The notes beneath the pieces were generated by a model. The model had not been told where the DNA came from and did not search any database. It was given only the letters and a program-made list of their open reading frames with translations. Shown one piece after another: positions 27,225-36,300 of a stretch of DNA of 64,000 nucleotides. Position 1 is the first letter of the stretch. Each line of letters begins with the position of its first letter. Made by a program: the position numbers and the translations under genes. The stretch is from Saprospiraceae bacterium (lineage in GTDB: Bacteria; Bacteroidota; Bacteroidia; Chitinophagales; Saprospiraceae): contig JADKBV010000011.1 of NCBI GenBank assembly GCA_016714895.1, forward strand, positions 186,001 to 250,000, in the 5' to 3' direction.

Positions 27225-27749
27225 ATGGAATTTACCAATGAAGTTCAGGAGGTCAGCCAACTTCCGCATATTGAAGGTGTGACGTTTACCCATCTGAACC
27301 AACGTTACCGAACGGTTCTGAAAACTGAAAGTTTGATTTTTTCTTTGGTAATTTGGATTGGTTGTGTCATTTTGTTTTATTTTTCACCGGATTTGCGGAC
27401 ATTTCCCTTCAATGCCATGGTTATTTTTTTGGTTATTGCCATTACAGGGATGATTACGTGGATGGGTTTTTATGCATGGAATTACAAAGGGTATGCGGTA
27501 AGACAACATGACATTCTGTTCAAAACAGGTATATTTTTTCGGAGTACCCTGATTGTTGCTTTCAACCGGGTGCAACATGCGGAGATTCAACAGGGGCCTA
27601 TTGACAGATGGTTTGGTTTGTCTTCGGTGACATTGTACACAGCAGGAGGAAGTTCGAGTGACCTGACTATACCGGGATTGAGTCCGGAAGATGCGGCAGC
27701 AATCAAAAACCACATTATGAAAAAAATGTCTTCCGATGAAGAAGAATAG
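27225..27749 (+). CDS. PH-domain membrane protein, YdbS-like
   Basis: The frame opens at 27123, but the Met at 27225 (MEFTNEVQEVSQLP) matches the family N-terminus better. The product is about 174 residues: two membrane helices (IFSLVIWIGCVILFYF and VIFLVIAITGMITWMGF), then a bacterial PH domain (bPH2) with GYAVRQHDILFKTGIFFRS and RVQHAEIQQGPIDRWFGL. Its 3' end overlaps the next gene by 14 bp. In YdbS/YdbT pairs the proteins work together at the membrane; the role is not well defined. Confidence 0.78.
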   Translation: MEFTNEVQEVSQLPHIEGVTFTHLNQRYRTVLKTESLIFSLVIWIGCVILFYFSPDLRTFPFNAMVIFLVIAITGMITWMGFYAWNYKGYAVRQHDILFKTGIFFRSTLIVAFNRVQHAEIQQGPIDRWFGLSSVTLYTAGGSSSDLTIPGLSPEDAAAIKNHIMKKMSSDEEE

Positions 27750-29232
27750 TTTTGACCTGACCGTCCCCAACCGGGAATCTCCTTTGGCCATACTTTTTAT
27801 ATTGATAAAAACCATTTATAATATCATCACCAGAATCTGGCCGGCATTGCTGGTGTTTTTATTCAGAGGAAAATCTGATCATGAAAATACTTCGTATCTG
27901 TTGATTGCTGTTATCGTTGTTACATTGGTAGCGATGATTTTTTCATTTATCAATTATTTCAAAACGTATTATTATATCAATAATAATGAACTGTATCTTG
28001 AAAAAGGGGTGTTACAAAAAACCAAAACCAATATACCTTTTGAAAGGATTCAGTCCGTTCAGTTTGAACAAAATATATTTCATACGATTCTTAATGTCGT
28101 CAAACTGAAAATGGATACGGCAGGTAGTGACAAAACAGAAATAGATTTTTATGCTATTGAAAAGGAAAAGGCTGAATGGCTTAGAAATACAATTCTTTCC
28201 TATAAAGAAAAACTGGTAGGAAAAAATGAAACGGAAGATATACCTTCCACACAGAAAACTGTAGGACAGGAAATCATTTTACAGGTTGGTATGAGAGATC
28301 TTCTGAAAGTCGGTCTTACAAGAAACCATCTGAAATCAGGCGGTGTGATCCTGATTTTTCTTGCGTGGTTGTATGACAATATCAAAGATCTGGGATTAAA
28401 TGCCGACGAATATTACGAAGAGGTCGTTGCACCGGGTTCAGATTTCAGGTTTTATATCTATCTTACCCTTATATTTTTATTGGCTTCCGTGATTATTTCC
28501 ATGGTGCGGTCGGTGATAGCATTTTTTGATTTGAGATTTATTCGGGTTAGTCAGGGATTTCACATGGTGGCGGGACTTTTTACCAAAAAAGAAACTTCTG
28601 CGCTTGATCAGAAAATTCAAATGATCAGCTGGAGTGATAACCTGTTGAAACGACAACTGGGATATTATGATGTGCGGCTGCATCAGGCCGCCTCTCATGA
28701 AATGAACAGACGGCAAAATCCGCTGATTCCCGGTATGAATACCACAAAGATTGAAGATTTATGCCGCACTATATTTAAAGTCCGTATACCTTCAAAAAGC
28801 GATGGTAAAAATATTCAGCCTGCCTATTTCAGAAGATATTTTGTCATTCTGTCCATTTTATTTGTTGGGGTAGTAATCACATTATTATGGCTTCAGATTT
28901 ATTTCCCTCTTGTGGTACTTACGGTGTTTTATAGCATATCCGTCTTGAGCAGATATCTGCAATACAAGAAAAAAAACTATAAGATAAAAGAAGATAGTAT
29001 AGTCATCAGAGGTGGTGCATTCGGCGAAAAAAACGTCATTTTCCCTGTTTTCAAAATTCAGGGAATTGAAATCAGCCAATCGCCTTATCAAAGGAGGCAG
29101 AATCTGGCTGATGTCGCTTTTCATCTGGCTTCCGGAAGTGTGTATATCCCTTACATCACAAAACAGGAAGCCGATGTTATTTCTGACTATTGTTTGTATA
29201 AAATTGAATCAAGTTCCAAAAAATGGATGTAG
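27736..29232 (+). CDS. PH-domain membrane protein, YdbT-like
   Basis: A 498-residue protein with three bacterial PH domains interleaved with paired membrane helices. The PH signatures are NNELYLEKGVLQKTKTNIPF with RIQSVQFEQN (about 75-105), a second around GLFTKKETSALDQKIQMI, and a third around GAFGEKNVIFPVFKIQGIEI. Hydrophobic pairs lie near residues 15-60, 190-260 and 370-405. It overlaps the YdbS-like gene by 14 bp, so the two are translationally coupled. It converges on the phosphatase gene with a 3-bp gap. Confidence 0.8.
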   Translation: MKKNSFDLTVPNRESPLAILFILIKTIYNIITRIWPALLVFLFRGKSDHENTSYLLIAVIVVTLVAMIFSFINYFKTYYYINNNELYLEKGVLQKTKTNIPFERIQSVQFEQNIFHTILNVVKLKMDTAGSDKTEIDFYAIEKEKAEWLRNTILSYKEKLVGKNETEDIPSTQKTVGQEIILQVGMRDLLKVGLTRNHLKSGGVILIFLAWLYDNIKDLGLNADEYYEEVVAPGSDFRFYIYLTLIFLLASVIISMVRSVIAFFDLRFIRVSQGFHMVAGLFTKKETSALDQKIQMISWSDNLLKRQLGYYDVRLHQAASHEMNRRQNPLIPGMNTTKIEDLCRTIFKVRIPSKSDGKNIQPAYFRRYFVILSILFVGVVITLLWLQIYFPLVVLTVFYSISVLSRYLQYKKKNYKIKEDSIVIRGGAFGEKNVIFPVFKIQGIEISQSPYQRRQNLADVAFHLASGSVYIPYITKQEADVISDYCLYKIESSSKKWM

Positions 29233-29235
29233 TGG

Positions 29236-29715
29236 TTAATTGCTTGCCGAAGGGGTGATTACAGATTGAATATAAACTTCCAGGGCTTCGTCAAGCAAAT
29301 GAAAAACTTCTTCAAAACGACCATCATAATATGGGTCAGGCACTTGCTGATTTTTTCCGGGATGAGCCAGATTCATCAGCATTTCGATGCGTGGAGACAA
29401 ACCATATTGTTGAGCCAATTTTAAAATATCCTGATAATTCTGAGCATCCATAGCCAATATCAGATCATAAGTTTCAAAGTCTTGTTTGGTGATTTTTCTG
29501 GAAATTTGCCGGTCTATGGAGATCCCGTAACTTTTGGCTACTTTGATGGCTCTCAAATCTGGTGGCTCTCCGTCATGCCAACCTGAAGTCCCTGCAGAAT
29601 CGACGATCCAATCCAGGTTATATTTTTTTATTTTTGATTCGAGAATACCATGAGCTAAAGGTGACCGGCAGATATTTCCGAGACAAACCATCAATATTTT
29701 TTTTGGTGCGTACAT
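29236..29715 (-). CDS. Low-molecular-weight protein-tyrosine phosphatase
   Basis: A 159-residue enzyme of full length. The P-loop is CLGNICRS with Cys11 and Arg17 (CX5R), followed by VDSAGTSGWHDGEPPD, and the catalytic Asp lies in VPDPYYDG. It removes phosphate from tyrosine residues or small substrates. Single gene. Confidence 0.92.
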   Translation of the reverse strand: MYAPKKILMVCLGNICRSPLAHGILESKIKKYNLDWIVDSAGTSGWHDGEPPDLRAIKVAKSYGISIDRQISRKITKQDFETYDLILAMDAQNYQDILKLAQQYGLSPRIEMLMNLAHPGKNQQVPDPYYDGRFEEVFHLLDEALEVYIQSVITPSASN

Positions 29716-29860
29716 AAAAGAGGGGAGGTTGTTGAAAATAATGGGATAATATTTTATTTCTGATAAGATATTGTTGGGAAATCAAACCAATGAATCAAAA
29801 GGATATTACATTTTTTATAATATTGATAATCAATAGAATAACTTGATTTTATCTGTTTGT

Positions 29861-29920
29861 AAACGTTTACAAACGCTTACAAACGTTTATAAACGTATCT
29901 AAACGTTTAAAAAACGTTTT
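29861..29920 (+). repeat. Six 10-bp AAACGTTTAC iterons before the SSB genes
   Basis: Decamers begin exactly at 29861, 29871, 29881, 29891, 29901 and 29911 (AAACGTTTAC, AAACGCTTAC, AAACGTTTAT, AAACGTATCT, AAACGTTTAA, AAAACGTTTT). The 10-bp phase puts each unit on the same face of the helix. They lie 96 bp before the first ssb start. The same AAACGTTTAC sequence occurs in the leaders of the accessory cassettes. Confidence 0.85.
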
Positions 29921-30015
29921 GGATGCCAAATCTGCTGCAATTTTGCCTCGTTGAATTTTTTTTTATAACCTGTTCGTCTTTATTACAAAACAAGGCGGAC
30001 GCAAAAACAAATATT

Positions 30016-30417
30016 ATGAATGTAAGAATGAAAAATTTTGTCCATTTAGTAGGCAAAACAGGAAAGGAGGTTGAAATGGTTTCCTTTGAAAGCGGTATGC
30101 AAAAGGCGAGTGTGTCTTTAGCAACCAATCATTATCATCTCAATGCACAAGGCGAAAAAGTTGAAGAGACGAATTGGCACAATCTTGTGGTTTGGGGTAA
30201 AACAGCGGCATCATTTCACGAAAATGTCAAAAAAGGAAATGAAATTGCTGTTGCCGGAAAGTTGACGTATCGTACCTACACAGACAAAAACGGTGTCAAC
30301 CGAATGGTTACGGAAATTGTAGTTCAGGACTATTATCTCCATACCAAAAAAGTGAGTGCCCAGGGAGAGTCCCTTGAAACCGAAGAAACGGAAGATGTTG
30401 AATTACTGCCTTTTTAG
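30016..30417 (+). CDS. ssb: Single-stranded DNA-binding protein
   Basis: The frame opens earlier (29923), but ATG 30016 (MNVRMKNFVHLVGKTG) fits the SSB fold, and the upstream part is unlike any SSB. The 133-residue product has an OB fold: VHLVGKTGKEVEM, ASVSLATN, WHNLVVWGKTA, GNEIAVAGKLTYRTY, and ends in the acidic tip DVELLPF, which recruits partner proteins. A second SSB follows 91 bp later. Ten-base AAACG iterons lie upstream. Confidence 0.85.
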   Translation: MNVRMKNFVHLVGKTGKEVEMVSFESGMQKASVSLATNHYHLNAQGEKVEETNWHNLVVWGKTAASFHENVKKGNEIAVAGKLTYRTYTDKNGVNRMVTEIVVQDYYLHTKKVSAQGESLETEETEDVELLPF

Positions 30418-30508
30418 TCCCGGAAGTTACAACAAGGCATTTTGAAGCAAAAAATTTTAGCTTAGAAAAAAAGTGAGATCATTAATGAATTTTTAAAAAC
30501 AGCGTATT

Positions 30509-30868
30509 ATGAACGAGTATCAAAAAAATCAGGTACAATTGGTAGGACATTTGGGAAATGATGTCCAGATCGTAGAATTTGGAAAAGGCAATAAAAAAGC
30601 TTCTTTTTCACTGGCTGTCAATAGCAGCTACACGATGACAAGTGGAGAAACTAAAAAAGAAACCTCATGGTTTACAATCGTAGCCTGGGGAAAAACAGCC
30701 GACTCCATGGAAGAAATGTTAAAAAAAGGCAATGAAGTCGGAATTGAAGGCAAAGTTGTCAACCGAAAGTATGTCGATAAAAGCGGAAACAGTCGGTACA
30801 TCTTTGAGATTGTAGCTTCCCGTTTCAGTTTACTTGAAAAATCCGAAAAACAAGCTGTGGAGGTCTGA
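30509..30868 (+). CDS. Second single-stranded DNA-binding protein, tip missing
   Basis: A 119-residue SSB of the same OB type (VQLVGHLGNDVQIVEFGKG, WFTIVAWGKTADSM, GNEVGIEGKVVNRKYVDKSG). It ends in KQAVEV and lacks the acidic hydrophobic tip of the first copy, so it should bind DNA without recruiting the usual partners. Probable tandem duplication followed by divergence. A strong hairpin follows. Confidence 0.85.
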   Translation: MNEYQKNQVQLVGHLGNDVQIVEFGKGNKKASFSLAVNSSYTMTSGETKKETSWFTIVAWGKTADSMEEMLKKGNEVGIEGKVVNRKYVDKSGNSRYIFEIVASRFSLLEKSEKQAVEV

Positions 30869-30889
30869 CCCGAAGCAGTCGATTGCTTT

Positions 30890-30928
30890 TTGTACAAGTC
30901 GATCGGTTTTACTGATTGACTTGTACAA
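30890..30928. terminator. Long hairpin after the SSB pair
   Basis: TTGTACAAGTC (30890-30900) pairs perfectly with GACTTGTACAA (30918-30928). The helix continues inward about five pairs with one G-T wobble. There is no strong T run on the plus side, so termination or transcript protection are both possible. Bases 30929-31197 hold nothing else recognisable. Confidence 0.5.
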
Positions 30929-31197
30929 ATCTGAACATAAAACGAGATCCGGTTTTGGAATAGCCCTTATTTGATAGATCAAAGGGATATCGAATTTTTT
31001 TGTCAGGAATATTTAAGAACAGATTACAGTACAAAACCGATTTTATAGAAGTTGTCAACCTTACAGAATGTAAAATTGAATCAGAATGGTAAAATTGATT
31101 TTTCGGATTCAAAAATTATTTTTTCCAACAACCTTTTTGTATGATCCTATAAAAATGGGACCGTTTAAAGCCGGAATGAAACATAATGAATATACAT

Positions 31198-31229
31198 TTT
31201 GAATTTCAAAAAGTATTTAACTACTTTTG
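31198..31229 (+). promoter_or_regulatory. Promoter of the TonB-dependent receptor gene
   Basis: TTTG at 31198-31201, a 20-bp spacer, then TACTTTTG at 31222-31229, the Bacteroidota primary sigma pattern TTTG-N20-TAnnTTTG. The start codon is 19 bp further on. Confidence 0.7.
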
Positions 31230-31248
31230 TTTTATTAATTGAATATGT

Positions 31249-33531
31249 ATGTATCTGAACGTATCGTCAACAGCTAAAATTTTAGTGTTGTTTTTTCTGT
31301 TTTTAAATCCTTTTTGGGGCAACAGTCAGAAATTTACAGCCAGAATTTTGGATATGTCAGGTCATCCGGTTCACCATGCCGAAATAAAAATTACAACAGC
31401 AGACCAAAAAAGGATCACATTACAAAATGTTGAATCCGGTGAATTTTTTTTGGACAGCCTTGGATATGGAAAACTGGAAATTTATGTTTTTGCCGAAGGA
31501 TACACCCCTTTGAATATTTTTTATTGGAATACCATTCAATCAAAAGATCCTTTATTGATTTATCTTCAAAAGGATATGGATGTGCAACTTGATTCGCTGA
31601 CTGTAACGGCTTCTTCCCAATTGGCAGATTATGATGGTAACATTTTTATGACCAGGTCACAATACAAAACAATGGCAGGTTCTTTTCAGGATCCTTCCAG
31701 AGTAATGTTGCACTTTCCGGGATTGAGTACCGACAACGATGGTACCAATGCCTTCTTTTTTCGGGGTCTCCCGGGTTACGGAACCCATTGGCAGATTTTT
31801 GATGCCGAAATTGTCAACCCCAATCATCTGGCCACCGCCGGAAACAGAGGAGACGTGGCAAGCTTAAATTCCGGCGGAGTAACGGCACTTTCTGCTTCCG
31901 TCATCGGAAATTATACGTTTTCACCAAACCCATCAAATATAAATCTCGCAAATACTACAGCCGGTGTATCCAATATTCATCTGGCGCCAAAACTTACCAA
32001 TTATCTCGATATGAGTTTGATAGGTGCAGAAACCGGGATATGTACAAAACGAAAAGATAAGTATACCTATGCTACCGCAAGATATAGTTTTGTTGGCCTG
32101 CTTGAAAAACTTGGCATTCCTTTTGGAAATGAATCGATCAATTACCAGGATTTTACCTTTTTTACAGATATTATAAAAAAACAAAACTTTTTTTTAAAAG
32201 GCTTTTTGATTTACGGACAAAGCAGCAATAACCACAACGCTTTGCCTTTGGAAGAGGAAAAATTTACAGAAAAGGATTTTAAGAATATCAACTACAGCAG
32301 TAGGTTGGCAATTATGGGTTTACATGGCAAAAAAACCTTAAAAAACAATCAAATAATTTCCTTTTCGCTTAATTTTTCTTCCAGAAGAGACAATCACAGA
32401 GAATTTTTAGACTCGTTGTACAATAATCTTTTTCCAAACAGATTTATCAATACTAAAATAATTTCCGGCTTATTGTCATCACATTTTTTTTATACCAAAT
32501 CGTTAAAAAATGTTCAACTGACTTTTGGTTTGCGTGCAAATTATCACCATCAACCTTATTTGGAAGAAAGCAATACGAGCACCTATGATCTTGGTAATAC
32601 CAAAATATATCCCTATGTTGATTTTTCGAAAAACTGGTCCTCCTGGAGTTTTCAGGCAGGAGCCGGGCTGCATTCAGTAATAACAAATTTTTCAAAAGAA
32701 TATCATACGCCAAACTATTCGGCAACCATAGAAAAAAAGATCTCCAAAACATCCTATGTACGTTTGCAACATCGGTTTTCCGATCAGTTGATTCCATTGG
32801 ATTTTTTCAATGTTTCCTTTATTCATCTTAAAACACGTGCTTCTGAAATATCTCTGGGCAGAAATACTAAATCGTTTTCATGGAGATTGAGTACTTATTA
32901 CTACAAAATATTTAATAACAGGGCCTTACTTAACAAAGAAGAAAACCTGATTTCTTCATTTAATGGTTTGGATTTCGGAACAGATATATTTGATGTTTCA
33001 TTTGGTTCCAACAATGACGCCAGAACCTATGGAGGGGATTTTTGGTTATTAAAATCTTTTTCTTTGGGTAATAATATTCTGGAATTAACGGGAAATGCCG
33101 GATACGTGGTCAGTGAGTTTCAGAATCTCAAAAATCAATGGCAGCCTGCCAAAAACAACATCGGATGGACAGGAAGTGTTGCAGCATATTTGTTGATACA
33201 ACGCAAAAGATACGAATGGAATTTTGGTTTTCTTTTTCATGGAAGGCAAGGTCTTGGTGACTATCCGGTTTCAGAAAATCCAAATCTGACGCTGTACGAT
33301 TTCAGCGGGGGACTTACAAACCGACAGAATCCTTACGCAAGAACCGACATCAGGGTTGTTTTTACCAAAAAAGGAGGTGCCAGAAGACAACACCGTTTTT
33401 CACTTGACATTCAAAATGTGACTAACCGAAAAAATGATGGGTTTTTGTACTATGACAGATATCTTCAGAGAGTAAACCGATTGTCACAACTTGGTCTTGT
33501 CCCTGTACTTGGATACAGGTTTGAATTCTGA
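31249..33531 (+). CDS. TonB-dependent outer-membrane receptor
   Basis: A 760-residue protein with a signal peptide (ILVLFFLFLNPFWGNSQ). Residues about 28-115 form a carboxypeptidase-like repeat (FTARILDMSGHPVHHAEIKI). The plug domain is about 125-260 (PSRVMLHFPGLSTDNDG, FFFRGLPGYGTHWQIFD), and the rest is a beta barrel ending in an aromatic residue (VLGYRFEF). It imports a bulky ligand across the outer membrane with TonB energy. No SusD partner follows, so glycan import of the Sus type is not indicated. It has its own promoter. Confidence 0.83.
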   Translation: MYLNVSSTAKILVLFFLFLNPFWGNSQKFTARILDMSGHPVHHAEIKITTADQKRITLQNVESGEFFLDSLGYGKLEIYVFAEGYTPLNIFYWNTIQSKDPLLIYLQKDMDVQLDSLTVTASSQLADYDGNIFMTRSQYKTMAGSFQDPSRVMLHFPGLSTDNDGTNAFFFRGLPGYGTHWQIFDAEIVNPNHLATAGNRGDVASLNSGGVTALSASVIGNYTFSPNPSNINLANTTAGVSNIHLAPKLTNYLDMSLIGAETGICTKRKDKYTYATARYSFVGLLEKLGIPFGNESINYQDFTFFTDIIKKQNFFLKGFLIYGQSSNNHNALPLEEEKFTEKDFKNINYSSRLAIMGLHGKKTLKNNQIISFSLNFSSRRDNHREFLDSLYNNLFPNRFINTKIISGLLSSHFFYTKSLKNVQLTFGLRANYHHQPYLEESNTSTYDLGNTKIYPYVDFSKNWSSWSFQAGAGLHSVITNFSKEYHTPNYSATIEKKISKTSYVRLQHRFSDQLIPLDFFNVSFIHLKTRASEISLGRNTKSFSWRLSTYYYKIFNNRALLNKEENLISSFNGLDFGTDIFDVSFGSNNDARTYGGDFWLLKSFSLGNNILELTGNAGYVVSEFQNLKNQWQPAKNNIGWTGSVAAYLLIQRKRYEWNFGFLFHGRQGLGDYPVSENPNLTLYDFSGGLTNRQNPYARTDIRVVFTKKGGARRQHRFSLDIQNVTNRKNDGFLYYDRYLQRVNRLSQLGLVPVLGYRFEF

Positions 33532-33611
33532 TTTTCTCTTTGTCGTTAACTTGTTTTGATTTTTAAATGAAGTTATTCATTAGTCATAATTTATATATTT
33601 ACAGAAAAAAT

Positions 33612-33619
33612 TATATTTG
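33612..33619 (+). promoter_or_regulatory. Promoter -7 element before GT39 gene
   Basis: TATATTTG 18 bp before the ATG at 33637, matching TAnnTTTG. No clear TTTG lies at the expected upstream spacing. Confidence 0.45.
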
Positions 33620-33636
33620 CACAAAATCAACGCATA

Positions 33637-35299
33637 ATGGCAAAAAAATCACCAAAAAGTGTAGCTTCGGTTGCCTCTGTTCAACAGCAGGATTTTGACA
33701 TTTCCGAATTTCTAAAAGGGAAATTTTTTTTATGGTTTTCTGTAGGGTTAATCTCTGTTTTTGCCATTATTCTGCGTTCCAGATTATTGGATATTCCCTT
33801 TGAGCGTGATGAGGGTGGGTTTGCTTATATGGGTTATTCCTGGATTCACGGAACGCCTTTGTTTACAGATTATGTTGATGTGAAACCTCCGATAATTTAT
33901 ATCCTTTATGGAATATTTGCGTTTTTATTCGGCGAAGACCCTTCCGGTATCCACACAGGACTTTTGTTGTTTAACCTGTTTTTTGCAATAACTTTTTTTT
34001 GGTTTTTGCGTAAATACTACAATGGTGGAATTGCTTTATTGGCAGCGATATCTTTTGTATTACTTTCATCGACATCCAATGTTTTCGGATTTGCTGCGCA
34101 CGCCACCCAATTATTGGTATGGCCGGCTATAGCCGGGATTTGGTTGTCCAGAGAAGCCGTTGATCAGGGTAATATGAAAAAAATGGCTTTGGCAGGCGTA
34201 TTTTTGGGTATCGCATTTCTCGTAAAACAACAGGCCTTGGGTTTTATGTTGTTGGCTGGTTTTATGGTTAGTTTTGTTGCATTATACCCGAAACCAAGGT
34301 GGATATATTGGTTAAAATCCGGAGCAATCCTTACGTTTTTTGCCGTATTACCCTACTTGGTTTGTCTGGCTTGGTTTGGAGCTACAGGCGCTTTGCACAA
34401 TTTTTGGTATTGGACTTATGTTTGGCCGAGTCAGTTTGCTGCAACACAAACGGGAAATATGGAGATTTTTACCATGATGTATAATATGGTGAGCCGGGAC
34501 ATTGAAGGCGTCTGGTACCTTGGTCTTGCGGGAGTGATTTTGATTTGGTTTTCAAAAATGTCTGTTCATGAAAAGGTGTTTCCTGTACTACTGACAATAT
34601 TTGGATTTTTATCTTTATCCATCGGTTTTCATTACTATCCACACTATTTTGTAGTATTTTTACCAGCCATCTGCCTTGGATTCGGGTTAAGTATGTATAC
34701 GTTGGGATACTGGATACACAAAATAGGAATTTCGAAAAACGGTGCTTTCGGTATGGTGACTATTCTTGCCATGATACCATTGTTTATGGCATTTTCGCCA
34801 TTAAAAAACTATTACTTTTCAGAAAAAAAACAAAATATTCTGAGAAGAGTGTATGGTACCAACCCTTTTCAGGAAAGTTATATCATGGGTACAAAAATTC
34901 AAAAAATGAGTAAGCCCGGAGATTCTATTCTCGTGCTGGGATCTGAACCTCAAATACTTTTTTATTCCAAACTGCCGTCTGTTTCAGAACATATGCATTA
35001 CTACCAACTTGTAGATGGTGGTAGTCAGAATGACTCTCTTCAGAATGTACTGATCGAAAAAACCGAAAAAAGCAAACCCAGAATTTTTAGTATTCAGCAG
35101 GGTCGGGTATTCATGGCTCAACAAAAATCCGGATAGTAAACTTTTTACATGGATTAATCCTTTTTTACAAAATAACTATAATCTTATAGGTGTGGCCAAT
35201 GCCCGTGCACAACAGTCGGCAGAATATTTCTGGGACAAAGACGCTTCTTTTGACAAAATGAAAGAAGAGAGTTTATTGCTTTTTGAGAGAAAAAATTAA
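33637..35299 (+). CDS. GT39-like membrane glycosyltransferase (frameshifted near 3' end)
   Basis: An integral membrane protein of the ArnT/PMT type. The first loop has the acidic pair in FERDEGGFAYMGYSW (about 55-70) and the next has YVDVKPPIIYILYG, both usual for this family; about ten membrane helices follow. The frame from ATG 33637 stops at 35136, but family-like coding continues in the +1 frame to TAA 35299 (SWLNKNPDSKLFTW, then FWDKDASFDKMKEE). Removing one G from GGG at 35105-35107 joins them into about 553 residues. It transfers a sugar from a polyprenyl carrier. The GT2 gene follows within 3 bp and is also frameshifted. Confidence 0.75.
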
Positions 35300-35302
35300 T
35301 TT

Positions 35303-35734
35303 ATGTCGCAACCTTTGATATCTGTTGTTGTCCCTTTATTTAATGAAGAAGAAAATATACAGCAGCTTTTTGACCGATGTTCCGAAGCGTTGAATCAATG
35401 GACCGAAAACTATGAAATCATCTGTGTAAACGATGGCAGCAAAGACAAAACGCTTTTTCTGCTGAAGGAAATTTATGCAAGGGACAAAAGATGGAAAATC
35501 ATTTCTCTTTCGCGAAATTTTGGCCATCAACAGGCATTTTTATGTGGTTTACATCATGTTAAAGGAAAGTTTGTAGCTATGATAGACGGAGATTTACAGG
35601 ATCCTCCGGAGTTGTTGTTACGTTTTTATCAAAAGATGGTGGCTGAAAATTACGATGTCGTATATGGGTCAGACAAAAAAGGAAAGAAGGATTTTTTAAA
35701 AGATTTTTATATAAATCGTATTATAAAATTCTGA
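35303..35734 (+). CDS. GT2 dolichyl-phosphate-sugar synthase-like, N-terminal part
   Basis: A 143-residue N-terminal half of a GtrB/DPM1-like glycosyltransferase: ISVVVPLFNEEENI, VNDGSKDKT, and the metal-binding region IDGDLQDPP. The family continuation (KRFLYKSYYKILKKM) is in another frame from about 35668. Adding one G to the GGG at 35666-35668 restores a single frame through 36231, about 309 residues. It probably makes the polyprenyl-phosphate sugar used by the GT39 protein upstream. Confidence 0.85.
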   Translation: MSQPLISVVVPLFNEEENIQQLFDRCSEALNQWTENYEIICVNDGSKDKTLFLLKEIYARDKRWKIISLSRNFGHQQAFLCGLHHVKGKFVAMIDGDLQDPPELLLRFYQKMVAENYDVVYGSDKKGKKDFLKDFYINRIIKF

Positions 35735-35739
35735 AAAAA

Positions 35740-36231
35740 ATGGCATCTGTTGAAATTCCGTTGGATAGCGGTGATTTTTGTCTGATGAAAAAAGTAGTAG
35801 TAGACAATATGTTGCGAATGAAGGAACAAAGTTTATTCCTTCGCGGTATCAGAAGCTGGGTGGGTTTCAGACAATTCGGTTATGAATATGAAAGAGATGC
35901 ACGTTTTGGCGGTGAACCGAAATATACGTTTAAAAAGTTGTTTCAGCTCGCCTACAACGGAATTTTTAGTTTTAGTCAGTTGCCCGTAAAATTACTGACC
36001 ACTCTGGGTTTTTGGGTTGTGATCGTTGCGGTTTTATATAGTTTTTATGCATTGTATGTCAAAATAACAACGCCGGATGTCCCGCAGGGATTTACCACGT
36101 TGGCAATAGCGATATTTTTATTCGGAGGAATCCAGCTTCTGGCACTTGGAATCATCGGTGAGTATGTGCTTCGGATCTATGATGAAACGCGCAACAGACC
36201 GGCTTTTATTGAAGAAGAGGTTCTGGAATAA
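35740..36231 (+). CDS. GT2 protein, C-terminal part (displaced frame)
   Basis: A 163-residue part that holds the rest of the GT2 domain (DSGDFCLMKKVVVDNM, RGIRSWVGF) and two C-terminal membrane helices (LPVKLLTTLGFWVVIVAVLY and FTTLAIAIFLFGGIQLLALG) followed by EYVLRIYDETRNRP, as in GtrB-like enzymes. The coding sequence runs upstream of this ATG in frame, so it is the second half of the broken gene. Confidence 0.82.
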   Translation: MASVEIPLDSGDFCLMKKVVVDNMLRMKEQSLFLRGIRSWVGFRQFGYEYERDARFGGEPKYTFKKLFQLAYNGIFSFSQLPVKLLTTLGFWVVIVAVLYSFYALYVKITTPDVPQGFTTLAIAIFLFGGIQLLALGIIGEYVLRIYDETRNRPAFIEEEVLE

Positions 36232-36300
36232 TTGTTTTTTTGGTTTCATCTGCTTACAATAGCCGAAAATCTTTAGTTTTACACCTCAAAATCGGTTTTT

